DNA from: Palsa-461 sp963768185
Lineage (GTDB): Bacteria; Actinomycetota; Acidimicrobiia; Acidimicrobiales; RAAP-2
DNA length: 64,000 nucleotides
Reading direction: 5' to 3'
Assembly: GCA_963768185.1 (NCBI GenBank)
Contig: CAVYGS010000001.1
Coordinates: forward strand, 1-64,000
Both the position numbers and the translations under genes were made by a program. Positions 16,519 to 25,687 of the stretch are shown in pieces (within the stretch, counting starts at the first letter, position 1; every line of letters starts with the position of its first letter). The notes under the pieces were generated by a model that ran no database searches, had not been told where the DNA came from, and worked only from the letters and a program-made list of their open reading frames with translations.

Positions 16519-19315
16519 CTACGCCGGGGCAACCCCGACAAGGTAGGTGCCTGGGTAGAACTGATTGGGGAGCCCGGTGCCGACCTGGAGCGGTGCCACC
16601 TGGTGCAGGCCATCGAGCTTGAGCAGGGCCTTGGCGGCGTAGGTGAGCAGCAGCGTCCCGATGGCCGCGCCGAAGCAGGTGTGTTGGCCTTCGCCGAACA
16701 TGACGTAGCTCCACGCCGGCCGACCGGGTCGGAAGCTCGTCGGATCATCGATGAACACAGGATCGGTCATCGCAGCAGCTGGGTAGAGCGCGACGACCGA
16801 ACCACTGGGGATCGTGGTCTGCCGAGGTGTTCCCCGCCCCATGATGTAATCGGACGTCGTAGTACGGAACAGCGAGGGCGGGCTCGGAGCGGCCAGTCGA
16901 GCCGCTTCCAGCATGCACTCGGTCAGCTGCGTGTCCTCATCAGCAATCGCCGCCGCCCGGGTGATCGCCAGGGACTCGGCGTTCTCGGGTTGGAGCAGGT
17001 ACTGCATGGCAAAAGCGATGGTGCCCGATGGTGGGACGCTGCACCCGATCGAGAATCCGGCCAGGTTTCGCCGGATGCCGTACAGATCGAGCGCCATCGC
17101 AGGATTGGGCGGCAGTTTGGTCGGGTCGGGCCCGAGGAGCTTCAACAGTCTCGTCAAGACGTCGTCGGGCACCGCAGGTGAGCCGGCGAGGATCAGGGCG
17201 AGCCGCTGATCGATGATCGACACCAGGTAGGACGAAAACTGGAGTGAGCTGGACGTGGCGACGTCCTTGATCGGCGGGAACTGCGTCGTCCAGAACTCGA
17301 AGATATAGACGGCGGCAGCCCGCAACCACGTCATGAACGTGGCGTCGTCGGGCCCCGGAACGCCGAAGTAATGCGCTACGAACCCGAGCGGGATGCGGTT
17401 GGCGACCTCGTTGACGAGGTCGAACGGCTTCCCGGTGCTGGCAGCCACTTCGACCGTCGAGGACGCGAACGACTCGATCCACGCCGAAAGCGTCCCCAGC
17501 TCCGAACTCGGGGCCACGAGACGCATGATCGACGATTCGCGCTCATAGATCGGTCCTTCGTCCATGCCGAGCATGAACGGACCGATCAGCTCGGTCATCC
17601 GTTGGCCATAGCCCGAGACCGAGAACACGTCGTTGCGTTCGAACGCCTCGACGGTGTCTGGATAGGTTGAAAGCAGCACCCCGATGGGGGTGGAGAAGAT
17701 CATCGTCTGCTCGGAGCCCCGAAGGGAGTTGCCCAGCGCCACGACGTCGCCTTGATACTGCAGCGTGACGCCAATCTGTTCCGCCGCGATCTGCACCGAG
17801 GAGACGTTCTTCTGCGCGCTCACCGCCTGGTAGGCCTGCACAAAGGTTGGGGCGGGAGCGACGGGCGTCTGATGGGGGGCCGGGGTTGACGGCTCTTGGG
17901 CCAGGGTCTTCAGGGCCGAGATGCCCGGGACGAAGAAGTACGCCCCGCCCTTCACGGTCACAAAGCGCGGCAGGTTGTAGCGGGTCGGCGCGCTGCCGTC
18001 GGGCAGGGGGACCGTGAAGCTCGGCCCCACTTGTTGCACCAGGGGACCGGCCGGCCCAACGGTCCCGACGAACGGATCGCGATCACTGCTCAGCCCATGC
18101 GCCTCGTTGGCACTGTTGATCCACTGGCTCTGGATGACCTCGAACTGATCGAGGATGCTCGCATTGAACGCCCGGAACAACAACCCCCGGGGGACTCCAT
18201 CGGGGCCGGTCGTCGTCTCGTCGAGGTAGGGCCCATACGGCGTGGATCGTCGGATGATGCGGTGATTGGTCATGTCGACGAGCGAAGGATCGAACGAATC
18301 GCGGGGATTGGCCCGCCGGATGTGTGCGAAGTGCGGCACGAGGCGTCCGTCAGCGTCTTGGGCGTACCCGAACGCGTCCGACGTCGACGGATCGCTCAGG
18401 ACGGAACGATCGTCCTTCTCCGGTGAGAGCTCGAGGGGGACCCCGCTCCGCCATCGACCCACGAATTTTCGCGGCACAGAGTTCCTCTTCGATACCGAGC
18501 AGGCCGGCGCTCTCCTTGACATAGCTCCGGAAGGAGAGCACGTCCTGCTCCAACTTGCGAAAGACCATGTACGTGCTGTTCTGGCGGAGCGCCGCGTCCG
18601 AGGGTCGGTCTTCGACCTGTCCGTAGCCGTTCGGGTAACCCAGGAGGAAGCACCCCACCGGGATGGGCTGCCAGGTCCCATCCGGGAGGAGCGTCCCCTG
18701 TCCCGGCCGGACCGGTTGACCGACCCCTTCGATGCCCGGCTGGCTCAATCCGTCGGTGAATCCAAAGTGCTCCTTCATCGGGCCGCCGCTGTCGAACTGC
18801 GCTCCTCGCTCGACACCGATCACGGACACCCCGGTCGCGGTGCCGATGTCTGCGGTGAGCTGGGCGAGGTGGGCCTCAAGAATGTCTGCGCTGTCGGACT
18901 GCACCATGATCCACATGTGCAGATCCGGTGACCCGAAGGGCGCATCCCAGTGGGCCGGAGCGCTCGTGCGGTTGTCGCCGAGAATGGTGGCCCGGGTGGC
19001 CATTCCGTCTCGGAATTCCTCCGGGAAGGAGGCCAGCACCGACGGGACCACGCCGATTGCGGCCAGCCCGCCGTAGGTGAAGCCCACGCTTGTCCGCGTG
19101 TCAGGAGGGTCCTTCGAGGTGGCCTCGGCCTCCGAGGTGATCTCGGGTTCGATCGAACGCACCAACGCGCGACCGCCGTCCGGCGTGGTGATCTCCACAA
19201 AGACGTGGGCCTCGTGGGCGATCACCTGTGGGTCGAAGATCCCGGACTGCACGTCATCGAGGGGAACCGGACCGGCTGGGGATGGGGTGACGGTCACGGA
19301 TGCCTGGCCGGTCAC
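16519..19315 (-). CDS. DyP-type peroxidase fused to a cytochrome P450, one frameshift
   Basis: The first ~390 residues are a dye-decolorizing peroxidase: GFTDG (185-189) with the distal Asp, HIRRANPRD with the proximal heme His, and RRSTPYGP with the distal Arg. The rest is a P450: K-helix LEAARL, then FGEGQHTCFG with the heme-thiolate Cys at codon 16677-16675. The I-helix lacks the usual acid-Thr pair (GCSVPPSGTIAFA), as in P450s that rearrange peroxides without needing oxygen. One extra A in AAAA near 18466-18470 breaks the frame; removing it gives exactly 932 codons. No stop separates the domains, so the fusion is real apart from that base. The GTG start overlaps the previous gene's stop (GTGA). 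The substrate is unknown; a fatty-acid hydroperoxide is a guess from fungal Ppo enzymes. Confidence 0.85.
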
Positions 19316-19998
19316 AGGACCTCGACGTCGATCTTGTTCACGGCATTCTTGAATTGGTCATATGCGGCGAGGAGTGCGGGTGGCCAACTCTGACGCTCGA
19401 CGGCCAGGGCGGCCTCATCGAAGGTCGCAAAATGCGCCCAAAACTCGCGGAACCACGCCACGTCCCGCACGGTCACATCGGAGATCTCGGGGAAGAACAG
19501 CGTTGTTTCCACCATGTTCGCTTGAATCCATCCGAGAAAAGCCGGGAAGTCATCGGTGCCCGGATAATCGACGCAGTTTCCCCAGATGAGGTCGAACCAT
19601 CGAGTGCCAAGTTGGTTGTGCGCGGTCGGAACACCCGAGTTGCCAATGGTGATGAAATCGTGGATGTACTGCTCCCAGCTTCCGTCAAAGTTCGACGTAA
19701 AGAGGAGTTGGAGGTTCCCGGGGAGCACCACCCAACGGGCGAAGTGAATGGTGGCGATCTCGTCCAGGACGGTCACCACCCCGGCGCCCACGAACTGGCC
19801 GACGATCGTGAACGCCGTTCGCAGATTGTCGACGTAGCGGACCGGAGCCGCCGTCGGGTCCGGTCCGATTCCTACGATCTGGCCGGCGCTGTTTTTGGTC
19901 ACAACCAGAGGCGCCGTAAAGCCCTGACAAATGTTGTTCACGAGGGTCATCTCGCTGACGCGATTGACCGCTGTGGAACGCACCGGGCTCGGCGGCAT
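19312..19998 (-). CDS. Small conserved partner protein of the DyP-P450 operon
   Basis: The product is about 228 aa, with no signal peptide or membrane helix. The most striking block is IHFARWVVLPGNLQLLFTSN then FDGSWEQYIHDFI, a pattern I associate with proteins encoded beside DyP peroxidases. It looks like a ferredoxin-like alpha/beta fold, the same fold class that builds DyP. The stop overlaps the GTG of the DyP-P450 gene by four bases, so the two are translated together. The start is uncertain: ATG 19998 is preferred, ATG 20100 is possible, and anything earlier would run into the divergent cyclase gene. Function unknown; a peroxide or lipid-substrate partner is inference. Confidence 0.6.
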   Translation of the reverse strand: MPPSPVRSTAVNRVSEMTLVNNICQGFTAPLVVTKNSAGQIVGIGPDPTAAPVRYVDNLRTAFTIVGQFVGAGVVTVLDEIATIHFARWVVLPGNLQLLFTSNFDGSWEQYIHDFITIGNSGVPTAHNQLGTRWFDLIWGNCVDYPGTDDFPAFLGWIQANMVETTLFFPEISDVTVRDVAWFREFWAHFATFDEAALAVERQSWPPALLAAYDQFKNAVNKIDVEVL

Positions 19999-20138
19999 CT
20001 GGGACACTGAAGCCTCTGATTCAGTCGGGCTATCGTGGGCCGGACATGACGTCGGCATCGTAGCGACGAGGGGTCCAGTCAACAAGGGCCTTATGGTCAT
20101 CACGTCACGGTGGCGATGGCGATGAGAGGCACCAAAGG

Positions 20139-23100
20139 ATGCACTGCCCGCGCTGTTCAGCCGAGCTAGCCGGCCCCGTCCCAACCTGCGGCGACTGCGG
20201 GTGTCCCCTCGAACTGCTCTGTGAGCAGTGCGGGCGACCGTCGCCGGTCGGAGCTTCGTTCTGTGCCGGCTGCGGCGCTCCTCTGAAAGCACTCCGCGAG
20301 GCTTTGCCCCAATTCAGTGAAAACGTCGACCCGGCGGTCGGGTCTCCACCGGCCTATGGCCTGGAGGGAGAACGACGGGTTGTCACCATTGTCCTGTCTG
20401 ACCTCAGTGGCTACACGGCCATGGGGGAGCGGCTCGACCCCGAAGAAGTGTCGGCGGTCATGCGCTCGATCAAACGTGACGCCACCGCCATCGTTGAATC
20501 CCTTGGCGGAACCGTGAACCAGTTCGTCGGGGACGAGATCGTTTCGCTTTTCGGACTGCCGAATGCTGCCGACGACGATGCCCGCCGCGCCGTTGCCGCC
20601 GCGCTGGAACTCCATGGCCATGTGGCGGAACTCAGCGGTACCAGCGGGCCGACTGGTGCGCCCTTCTCGATGCATTCGGGCATCCAGACGGGCCTCCTGG
20701 TGGCCGAGACGCACGACGTGCGGGGGGGCCTGTACGAGCTCACGGGGGATACGATCAACACCGCTTCGCGGCTGCTGTCGTTGGCTGGACCGGGGGAGGT
20801 GGTGGTGGGGAAGGCCACCCTCGCCGCCATTGCGCCCTTCTTCGAGATCGAGCCAGCGGGGGTGCACGAGGTGCGGGGAAAGGCGGCTCCGCTCTCCGCC
20901 TTCCGGGTGCTCCGCCCGTTGGCCAATCGAAGCAGATTTGACGCATCGAAGGCCCGTGGGCTCACCCGCTTGACCGGGAGGAGCGAAGAGCTGGGGTGCC
21001 TGGAGGAGCTGTTGGCCGAAGCGGCTCGCAGCGTCGGAGAGGTCGTCGTCGTGGAGGGCGATGCGGGTGCTGGAAAGAGCCGGCTCTGCCACGATTTTCT
21101 CGAGAGCGTGCACCGCACGGAGGAAGCGGTCGCGGTGCTCGTCGGACGCAACCAGGCCTATGGATCACGAACTCCCTATCTGCCGTTCGTGCAGGTGATC
21201 CGCAGCGCACTCGAGCTGGGCGAACACGATTCCACCGAGGAAGTGATGGCGAAGGCGGGGGACGGCCTCGAGCGCATCGACGCCGCCCTGACCAGTCGAT
21301 GCAGCCTGTTCCTCTACCTGCTATCGGCGATCGAGGTCACCGACCTGCCGCCGGAATGGCAGGGGGAGGAACTGCCCCGCCTCCTCCAAGACGCCATCGT
21401 CGATCTCGTGATCGCGATGAGCCGGAGGACGACGACGATCGTCTATCTCGAGGACTGGCACTGGGTGGACGAAGCCTCATACTCGACTTTGCTCCGCCTT
21501 GCTCGAGCAGTCGAGAAGAACCGTGTGCTGCTCTTGATCACGTCGCGACCTCCGATGAACCTTCCCCAGGGCGTCGACGCCCAACGGATCAACCTGGGTG
21601 CGCTGTCCGCCTATGAGACCACCCTCATGATTGCCGGCTGCTTCGATTCTGAGTCCGTGCAGAGCACCTTGGCGGCCAAGATTTACGACCGGACGATGGG
21701 GAACCCGCTGTTCATCGAGGAGGTCTGTGCCGTCCTTCTCGATCAAGGCGATGTCGTCTCCGCCGAGGGAGACGTGGTCTTCGCCGGCGACTCTGAGAAG
21801 TTCGATTGTCCCCCCACGGTTGAAGCGGTCATCCTCAGCCGTGTCGATGCGCTACCGCCGCGGACTCGGGAGTTCATGCGTGTGGCATCGGTGGTGGGTC
21901 GGGAATTCGGCACTCGGGTGATGGAGCGACTGGTGGCGCCACAACGTCAAATGACCGCGGCGCTCGAAGAACTGGAGCGTCTCGGCCTCGTCGTTCGCAT
22001 GCCTGGTGCCGAGGCGGGGAGTTATCAGTTCAAGCACGTGATCATTCAAGAAGTCACCTACGGCACACTGCTTGTACGAGAGCGTGCCTCGGTCCACGCG
22101 CGGATTGCCGAAGTGCTCGAGGAGTACACGAGCGTTGACGAAACCGAGCAGTCGAAGAACGCCGAGCAACTCGCTCACCACTATTGCCAGGCTGGCAACT
22201 CCGCCAAGGCCCTGATCTACCTCGAGCAAGCGGGCCGCAAGGCGGTGGCCCGATATGCCCTTGCCGAGGCTCGACAGCATCTCCGCAGTGCCATTGAAGA
22301 GTCGCTCAAGCTCGGTGACTCCATCGAGGTTCGGCGCCAGCGTGCCAACCTCACGCTGCTCTGGGCGTACGCCTGCATCTTTGGTCCCTCCCTCTCCCAG
22401 ATCGAGCTGCTCGAGGTTGCCTATCGGGAGGCGATCGAGCGTGACGACTGGAGAACGGCCCTGCAGTGCCGGTATTGGATCAGCTACGTGCAGTACGCGG
22501 TGGGAAATCAGTCGGCGGCGGAGAAGGAGGTCGACGCTGCCATCTCCATGGCCGAGCACCGAATGGACTCGGATATGGCGGGGAGGTTGTACGCCCACCG
22601 CGGCCAGATCTACCTCGTTCAGCGCCGCCTCGACGTTGCAGCCCAGGAACTCGCAATCGGCCTGCGCGAACGGGAAGAGGCGGCCGCCCAGTCCGGCGCC
22701 GAACTGACGGGGACCTACCCGTTCCACGTGGTCCAGCTGGCAATACTCGCGGCCGATCGGGGTGACTTTGCCTCGGCCCATCGCGAGGTCACGCGGGCCC
22801 TCGAGCTCGTGAGGAACAGCGGCGAGCGATCGCGCGAAGCATCACTCCTGATCTCGGCCGCCATGTGCTTCGGCTTTGAAGGGGACTGGGAGCACGTGCG
22901 GGAGGCTGCGGCGGAGACCCGAGCGATCGCGGAGTATGTCGGAGCTCCGTATCACCTCGCTTGTGCGGACGTGTTCGAGGGGTACGCGACCTTCCACATC
23001 GGGGATCAATCCGAGGGGCTCACGATGATGAGAAGCGGCCTCACGGCGCACGAGCGGTCAGGGGCATACCTGACGCTGTGTCTGACTCGCGCGTATGTCG

Positions 23101-23477
23101 CCGACGCCCTCGAGCGGAGCGGCAGTTGGCAGGAGGCAATCGAGCTTGCCCGGGCGGCGCTGGCTCGATCGGACGTGGGAGATCGCCTGGGAGACGATCT
23201 GGCACGACGGGTGCTGCTCCGCTGCGCAGCGCGACAAACACCCGATCTGGTGCCGTCGGCGATCGAGCGTGCGCGTTCGGTGGCACTCGAGCGGGGAAGC
23301 CCCAGGGAGAAAGCTCTCTTCGAGCTCGCGGCAGCCCAAGCTTCCCTCCTCCTTGGAGACGGGACTCGCGCCCGAGACCACGCCGACCGCGCCATCGTTG
23401 AGCTCGGTGCCCTTGGCGCAGCGTGGTTCGTCGACGAAGCCGAAAAGGTTCGTGCCCGGGCTCTTGAGCTCGTCTGA
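20139..23477 (+). CDS. Class III adenylate/guanylate cyclase with zinc ribbons, AAA ATPase and TPR region
   Basis: The 1,112-aa protein opens with two zinc ribbons (Cys 3/6/17/20 and 28/31/42/45), followed by a cyclase domain (about 78-260). The metal Asps are in VLSDLSGYT (Asp88) and GDEIVSLFG (Asp132), and the transition-state Asn and Arg are in GDTINTASRL (207, 211). A STAND-like AAA ATPase follows, with Walker A EGDAGAGKSR (306-315), Walker B-like IVYLEDWHWVD and a VDALPPRTREFMRVASVVGREF segment. The C-terminal 450 residues are helical TPR-type repeats. It is a cytoplasmic signalling giant; a single cyclase domain implies it works as a dimer. It is divergent from the DyP-P450 operon. Confidence 0.88.
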   Translation: MHCPRCSAELAGPVPTCGDCGCPLELLCEQCGRPSPVGASFCAGCGAPLKALREALPQFSENVDPAVGSPPAYGLEGERRVVTIVLSDLSGYTAMGERLDPEEVSAVMRSIKRDATAIVESLGGTVNQFVGDEIVSLFGLPNAADDDARRAVAAALELHGHVAELSGTSGPTGAPFSMHSGIQTGLLVAETHDVRGGLYELTGDTINTASRLLSLAGPGEVVVGKATLAAIAPFFEIEPAGVHEVRGKAAPLSAFRVLRPLANRSRFDASKARGLTRLTGRSEELGCLEELLAEAARSVGEVVVVEGDAGAGKSRLCHDFLESVHRTEEAVAVLVGRNQAYGSRTPYLPFVQVIRSALELGEHDSTEEVMAKAGDGLERIDAALTSRCSLFLYLLSAIEVTDLPPEWQGEELPRLLQDAIVDLVIAMSRRTTTIVYLEDWHWVDEASYSTLLRLARAVEKNRVLLLITSRPPMNLPQGVDAQRINLGALSAYETTLMIAGCFDSESVQSTLAAKIYDRTMGNPLFIEEVCAVLLDQGDVVSAEGDVVFAGDSEKFDCPPTVEAVILSRVDALPPRTREFMRVASVVGREFGTRVMERLVAPQRQMTAALEELERLGLVVRMPGAEAGSYQFKHVIIQEVTYGTLLVRERASVHARIAEVLEEYTSVDETEQSKNAEQLAHHYCQAGNSAKALIYLEQAGRKAVARYALAEARQHLRSAIEESLKLGDSIEVRRQRANLTLLWAYACIFGPSLSQIELLEVAYREAIERDDWRTALQCRYWISYVQYAVGNQSAAEKEVDAAISMAEHRMDSDMAGRLYAHRGQIYLVQRRLDVAAQELAIGLREREEAAAQSGAELTGTYPFHVVQLAILAADRGDFASAHREVTRALELVRNSGERSREASLLISAAMCFGFEGDWEHVREAAAETRAIAEYVGAPYHLACADVFEGYATFHIGDQSEGLTMMRSGLTAHERSGAYLTLCLTRAYVADALERSGSWQEAIELARAALARSDVGDRLGDDLARRVLLRCAARQTPDLVPSAIERARSVALERGSPREKALFELAAAQASLLLGDGTRARDHADRAIVELGALGAAWFVDEAEKVRARALELV

Positions 23478-23580
23478 ACATTGGCGGCTGCCGGGCAAAG
23501 CTTGAGCGGAAAACCTCGGTCGAGATGGTCTTCACCGACGTTTCGGATTGCGAGCTTCATCAAACCTCGACAACGCGTGC

Positions 23581-24006
23581 TCAGGTCGGGGTGACGGTCT
23601 GCCAGTCGAGGTCCTCGGCTTCCAGGACGGCAGGGAGCACTCCAGAGGCTCCTACCGGCGATAGCCAGACTGTCGCCCGGATCAGGTGCGCGGATGCCAC
23701 TGCGTCGAGGTTGAGCAGGGTGAGTCTTGGATGGCGACTTGCGACGTCGACCATGAGCGGAACGACGTGCCGGGCGAGCGGTAGCCCGATCTCCTCGGGG
23801 AGATGAAGGATCGAGGCGATCGCTCGCTGCTGCTCGTCGACCCGCAGATTTCGGAATGGTCCGGACAGATGTCCTCCGGCCCCCGCCACCGAAGCGCGGC
23901 ACGCCCGGTAGTACCAGTAGGCCGTCGTGTGGAGCCTCGCCCCCCGCCGATCTAGGCCGAGCAGCAGCTCCTCGATCAGCAGTCGGTCGTCGAGGATGAC
24001 GTCCAC
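23581..24006 (-). CDS. Putative toxin of an AbrB-linked TA pair, PIN-like
   Basis: The 141-aa product starts GTG 24006, which overlaps the antitoxin stop by one base (TAGTG). It opens with an acidic strand (DVILDDRLLIEELLLG), has the YWYYRACRASVAGAGGHLSG block in the middle and ends with a helix-strand pair (NLDAVASAHLIRATVWL). That arrangement recalls PIN ribonucleases, but the usual spaced Asp/Glu quartet is not clear, so I call it PIN-like only. Size, order and overlap make it the toxin of the pair. It converges on the cyclase gene. Confidence 0.6.
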   Translation of the reverse strand: MDVILDDRLLIEELLLGLDRRGARLHTTAYWYYRACRASVAGAGGHLSGPFRNLRVDEQQRAIASILHLPEEIGLPLARHVVPLMVDVASRHPRLTLLNLDAVASAHLIRATVWLSPVGASGVLPAVLEAEDLDWQTVTPT

Positions 24007-24248
24007 TACTGATCGGCGAGGTCGGGATCCTCAATGAGCGCCAGCCCGGCCTCGTAGCGTTCGGCCAGGACCCGCTTCAGCTCGCCTCTGGCTTGATCGG
24101 GGCCGCCGGGCAAGATCAGTGCTGCGTCGCCGAGGTCGACGAAGGCCACCTCGCCGCCGGTTTCGATGCCCCACCGATGACGAAGCTCGGCCGGCAGGCT
24201 CGTTTGGCCTCTGTTGGACACCTTCGCACGCACCACTGGAGCAGCCAT
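24006..24248 (-). CDS. AbrB/MazE-type antitoxin
   Basis: The 80-aa product carries the swapped-hairpin AbrB pattern: VVRAKVSNRGQTSLPAELRH, then RWGIETGGEVAFVDLGDAALILP. The C-terminal 30 residues are acidic and helical (LKRVLAERYEAGLALIEDPD), as expected for a toxin-binding tail. It is first in the operon and its stop overlaps the toxin start. It probably binds the TTGTAA/TTACAA repeat directly upstream. Confidence 0.85.
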   Translation of the reverse strand: MAAPVVRAKVSNRGQTSLPAELRHRWGIETGGEVAFVDLGDAALILPGGPDQARGELKRVLAERYEAGLALIEDPDLADQ

Positions 24249-24280
24249 GTATGCATTGTAACAAGGGGTGCATTACAAGG
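24249..24280 (-). promoter_or_regulatory. Leaderless promoter with inverted repeats for the AbrB TA pair
   Basis: On the minus strand TACAAT (plus-strand 24255-24260) lies six bases before the ATG, a -10 box placed for a leaderless transcript. TTGTAA and TTACAA flank it as an inverted repeat, and the word AATGCA occurs twice. These are candidate AbrB-type operator halves. Confidence 0.55.
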
Positions 24281-24418
24281 CGTCGCACGAGGCACCGCCA
24301 GCGTCGGTGACACTTTGATGAGGTCGCGACTCGTCGATCTGCAGGTGCGCACGTTCGAGGCAATCCCGCGACACCGACGGGGCCTCTGTAGATTTGCGAC
24401 AGTTCCACTGGACGTTGG

Positions 24419-25420
24419 GTGTGCCGGGAAGACTGGTCGGCAGTCGAGGTCTTCGTTGTCCTTGAGAGCCGGATTGTGGCACTTGACGTAGTTGGGCTGG
24501 TCGCAAGCCTGGCGGTGTTGGCGCTCACGGGCGACCAGTTCGTCGTGGCCGTCGCCCGGATCGCCGGTGCCCTCCGATGGCGACCGACTGTCGTGGGCGC
24601 CCTCGTGGGCGGCTTCGGGACGAGCATCGCCGAGCTGATCGTGGCCACGCTCGCCACCGTGCGTCACTCCCCCCAGTTGGCCGTCGGAAGCCTTGTGGGC
24701 TCGATCATCGCCAACGTGTGCCTGGCGCTCGCCGTGGCGGCGTTGATCACTCCCGTTCGCGTGGACTCGGGCACCGTGCGGCGCGAGGCCCCGTTGAGCG
24801 TCCTCTCCGTGGCCTTGTTCGGCCTCCTGGCAAGGGGGGGTGTCTCGCGCACGGGTGGCGCGGTCATGCTGGCCGCGCTCGTGCCGGTCGTCGCCCTATT
24901 GTTGGTGAGCGCTCGCAGCCGGGGCCCCGAGGACAAGCTCGGCACTGAGGTCGTTGAGTTCTTCGAGACGCCGGCGCACCGACCCCGACCCGAGATCGTC
25001 CGCGCGCTCGTCAGCCTGGCGTTCATGCTCGGTGGGGCCGAGCTCATGGTGACCTCGACCGTCGGTCTGGCGACGCGCCTTGGCCTGGCTCAGGGGTTTG
25101 CCGGGCTCACGCTTGTCGGTATCGGGACCTCGGCCCCCCTCATCGCTTCGTCGATTCAGGCGGCCAGGCGCGGCGAGCACGACCTCGTCGTCGGCAACGT
25201 GCTCGGCGGCAATCTGTTCATCGCTCTTGGCGGAGGGGCCCTGGTGGGGTTGCTCGCCCATGGCGCCGTCCACGGAGTGGGCGCGTTCTCGCTCTGGTTG
25301 ATGACGGGCGTCGTCGTCGTGTCCTGGCTGGCCATGGGGCGGCGGAGCGTCCTCGCCCGGTGGGAGGCGGTTCTTCTCCTGGTCGTCTATGGGGCCGCGC
25401 TGCCGTTCGTCAACCGCTGA
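24419..25420 (+). CDS. Calcium/sodium:proton antiporter family (CaCA, YrbG-like) exchanger
   Basis: This membrane protein of about 320-333 aa has two inverted alpha-repeats, the hallmark of CaCA exchangers. They are GGFGTSIAELIVA with GSLVGSIIANVCLA near the start, and GIGTSAPLIASSIQAA with GNVLGGNLFIA in the second half. About ten hydrophobic helices are visible. The first repeat keeps the acidic residue of the ion site (SIAEL), while the second has TSAPLIAS where Glu is usual, so ion preference may differ from YrbG. The exact start is uncertain (24419 is the first in-frame ATG; GTG/TTG starts follow). No partner gene is adjacent. Confidence 0.8.
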   Translation: MCREDWSAVEVFVVLESRIVALDVVGLVASLAVLALTGDQFVVAVARIAGALRWRPTVVGALVGGFGTSIAELIVATLATVRHSPQLAVGSLVGSIIANVCLALAVAALITPVRVDSGTVRREAPLSVLSVALFGLLARGGVSRTGGAVMLAALVPVVALLLVSARSRGPEDKLGTEVVEFFETPAHRPRPEIVRALVSLAFMLGGAELMVTSTVGLATRLGLAQGFAGLTLVGIGTSAPLIASSIQAARRGEHDLVVGNVLGGNLFIALGGGALVGLLAHGAVHGVGAFSLWLMTGVVVVSWLAMGRRSVLARWEAVLLLVVYGAALPFVNR

Positions 25421-25687
25421 CGGAATTGAGGGGCGGACGGCAAGCGACGGCGCCGGGTGCGGCTGAAGAGGGGGTTGGACCCATCCCCCGTGCGCACGAG
25501 CTCACGACCCCGCCCACCAGTCCGAGCCGCTTCTCGGCCGCCCAGAGCGGACACCCTCGGTGCCTCACCTGCCTCGGGTTTTACCCTTCGCCCCGCCGAT
25601 GTCGTCGGTGCCCCTTGTTTCCCGTCGCATTTTCAGGGTAATTACGGGCGACGAAAACAACATTCTCGTTGCGGGGAGGGCAATCGA

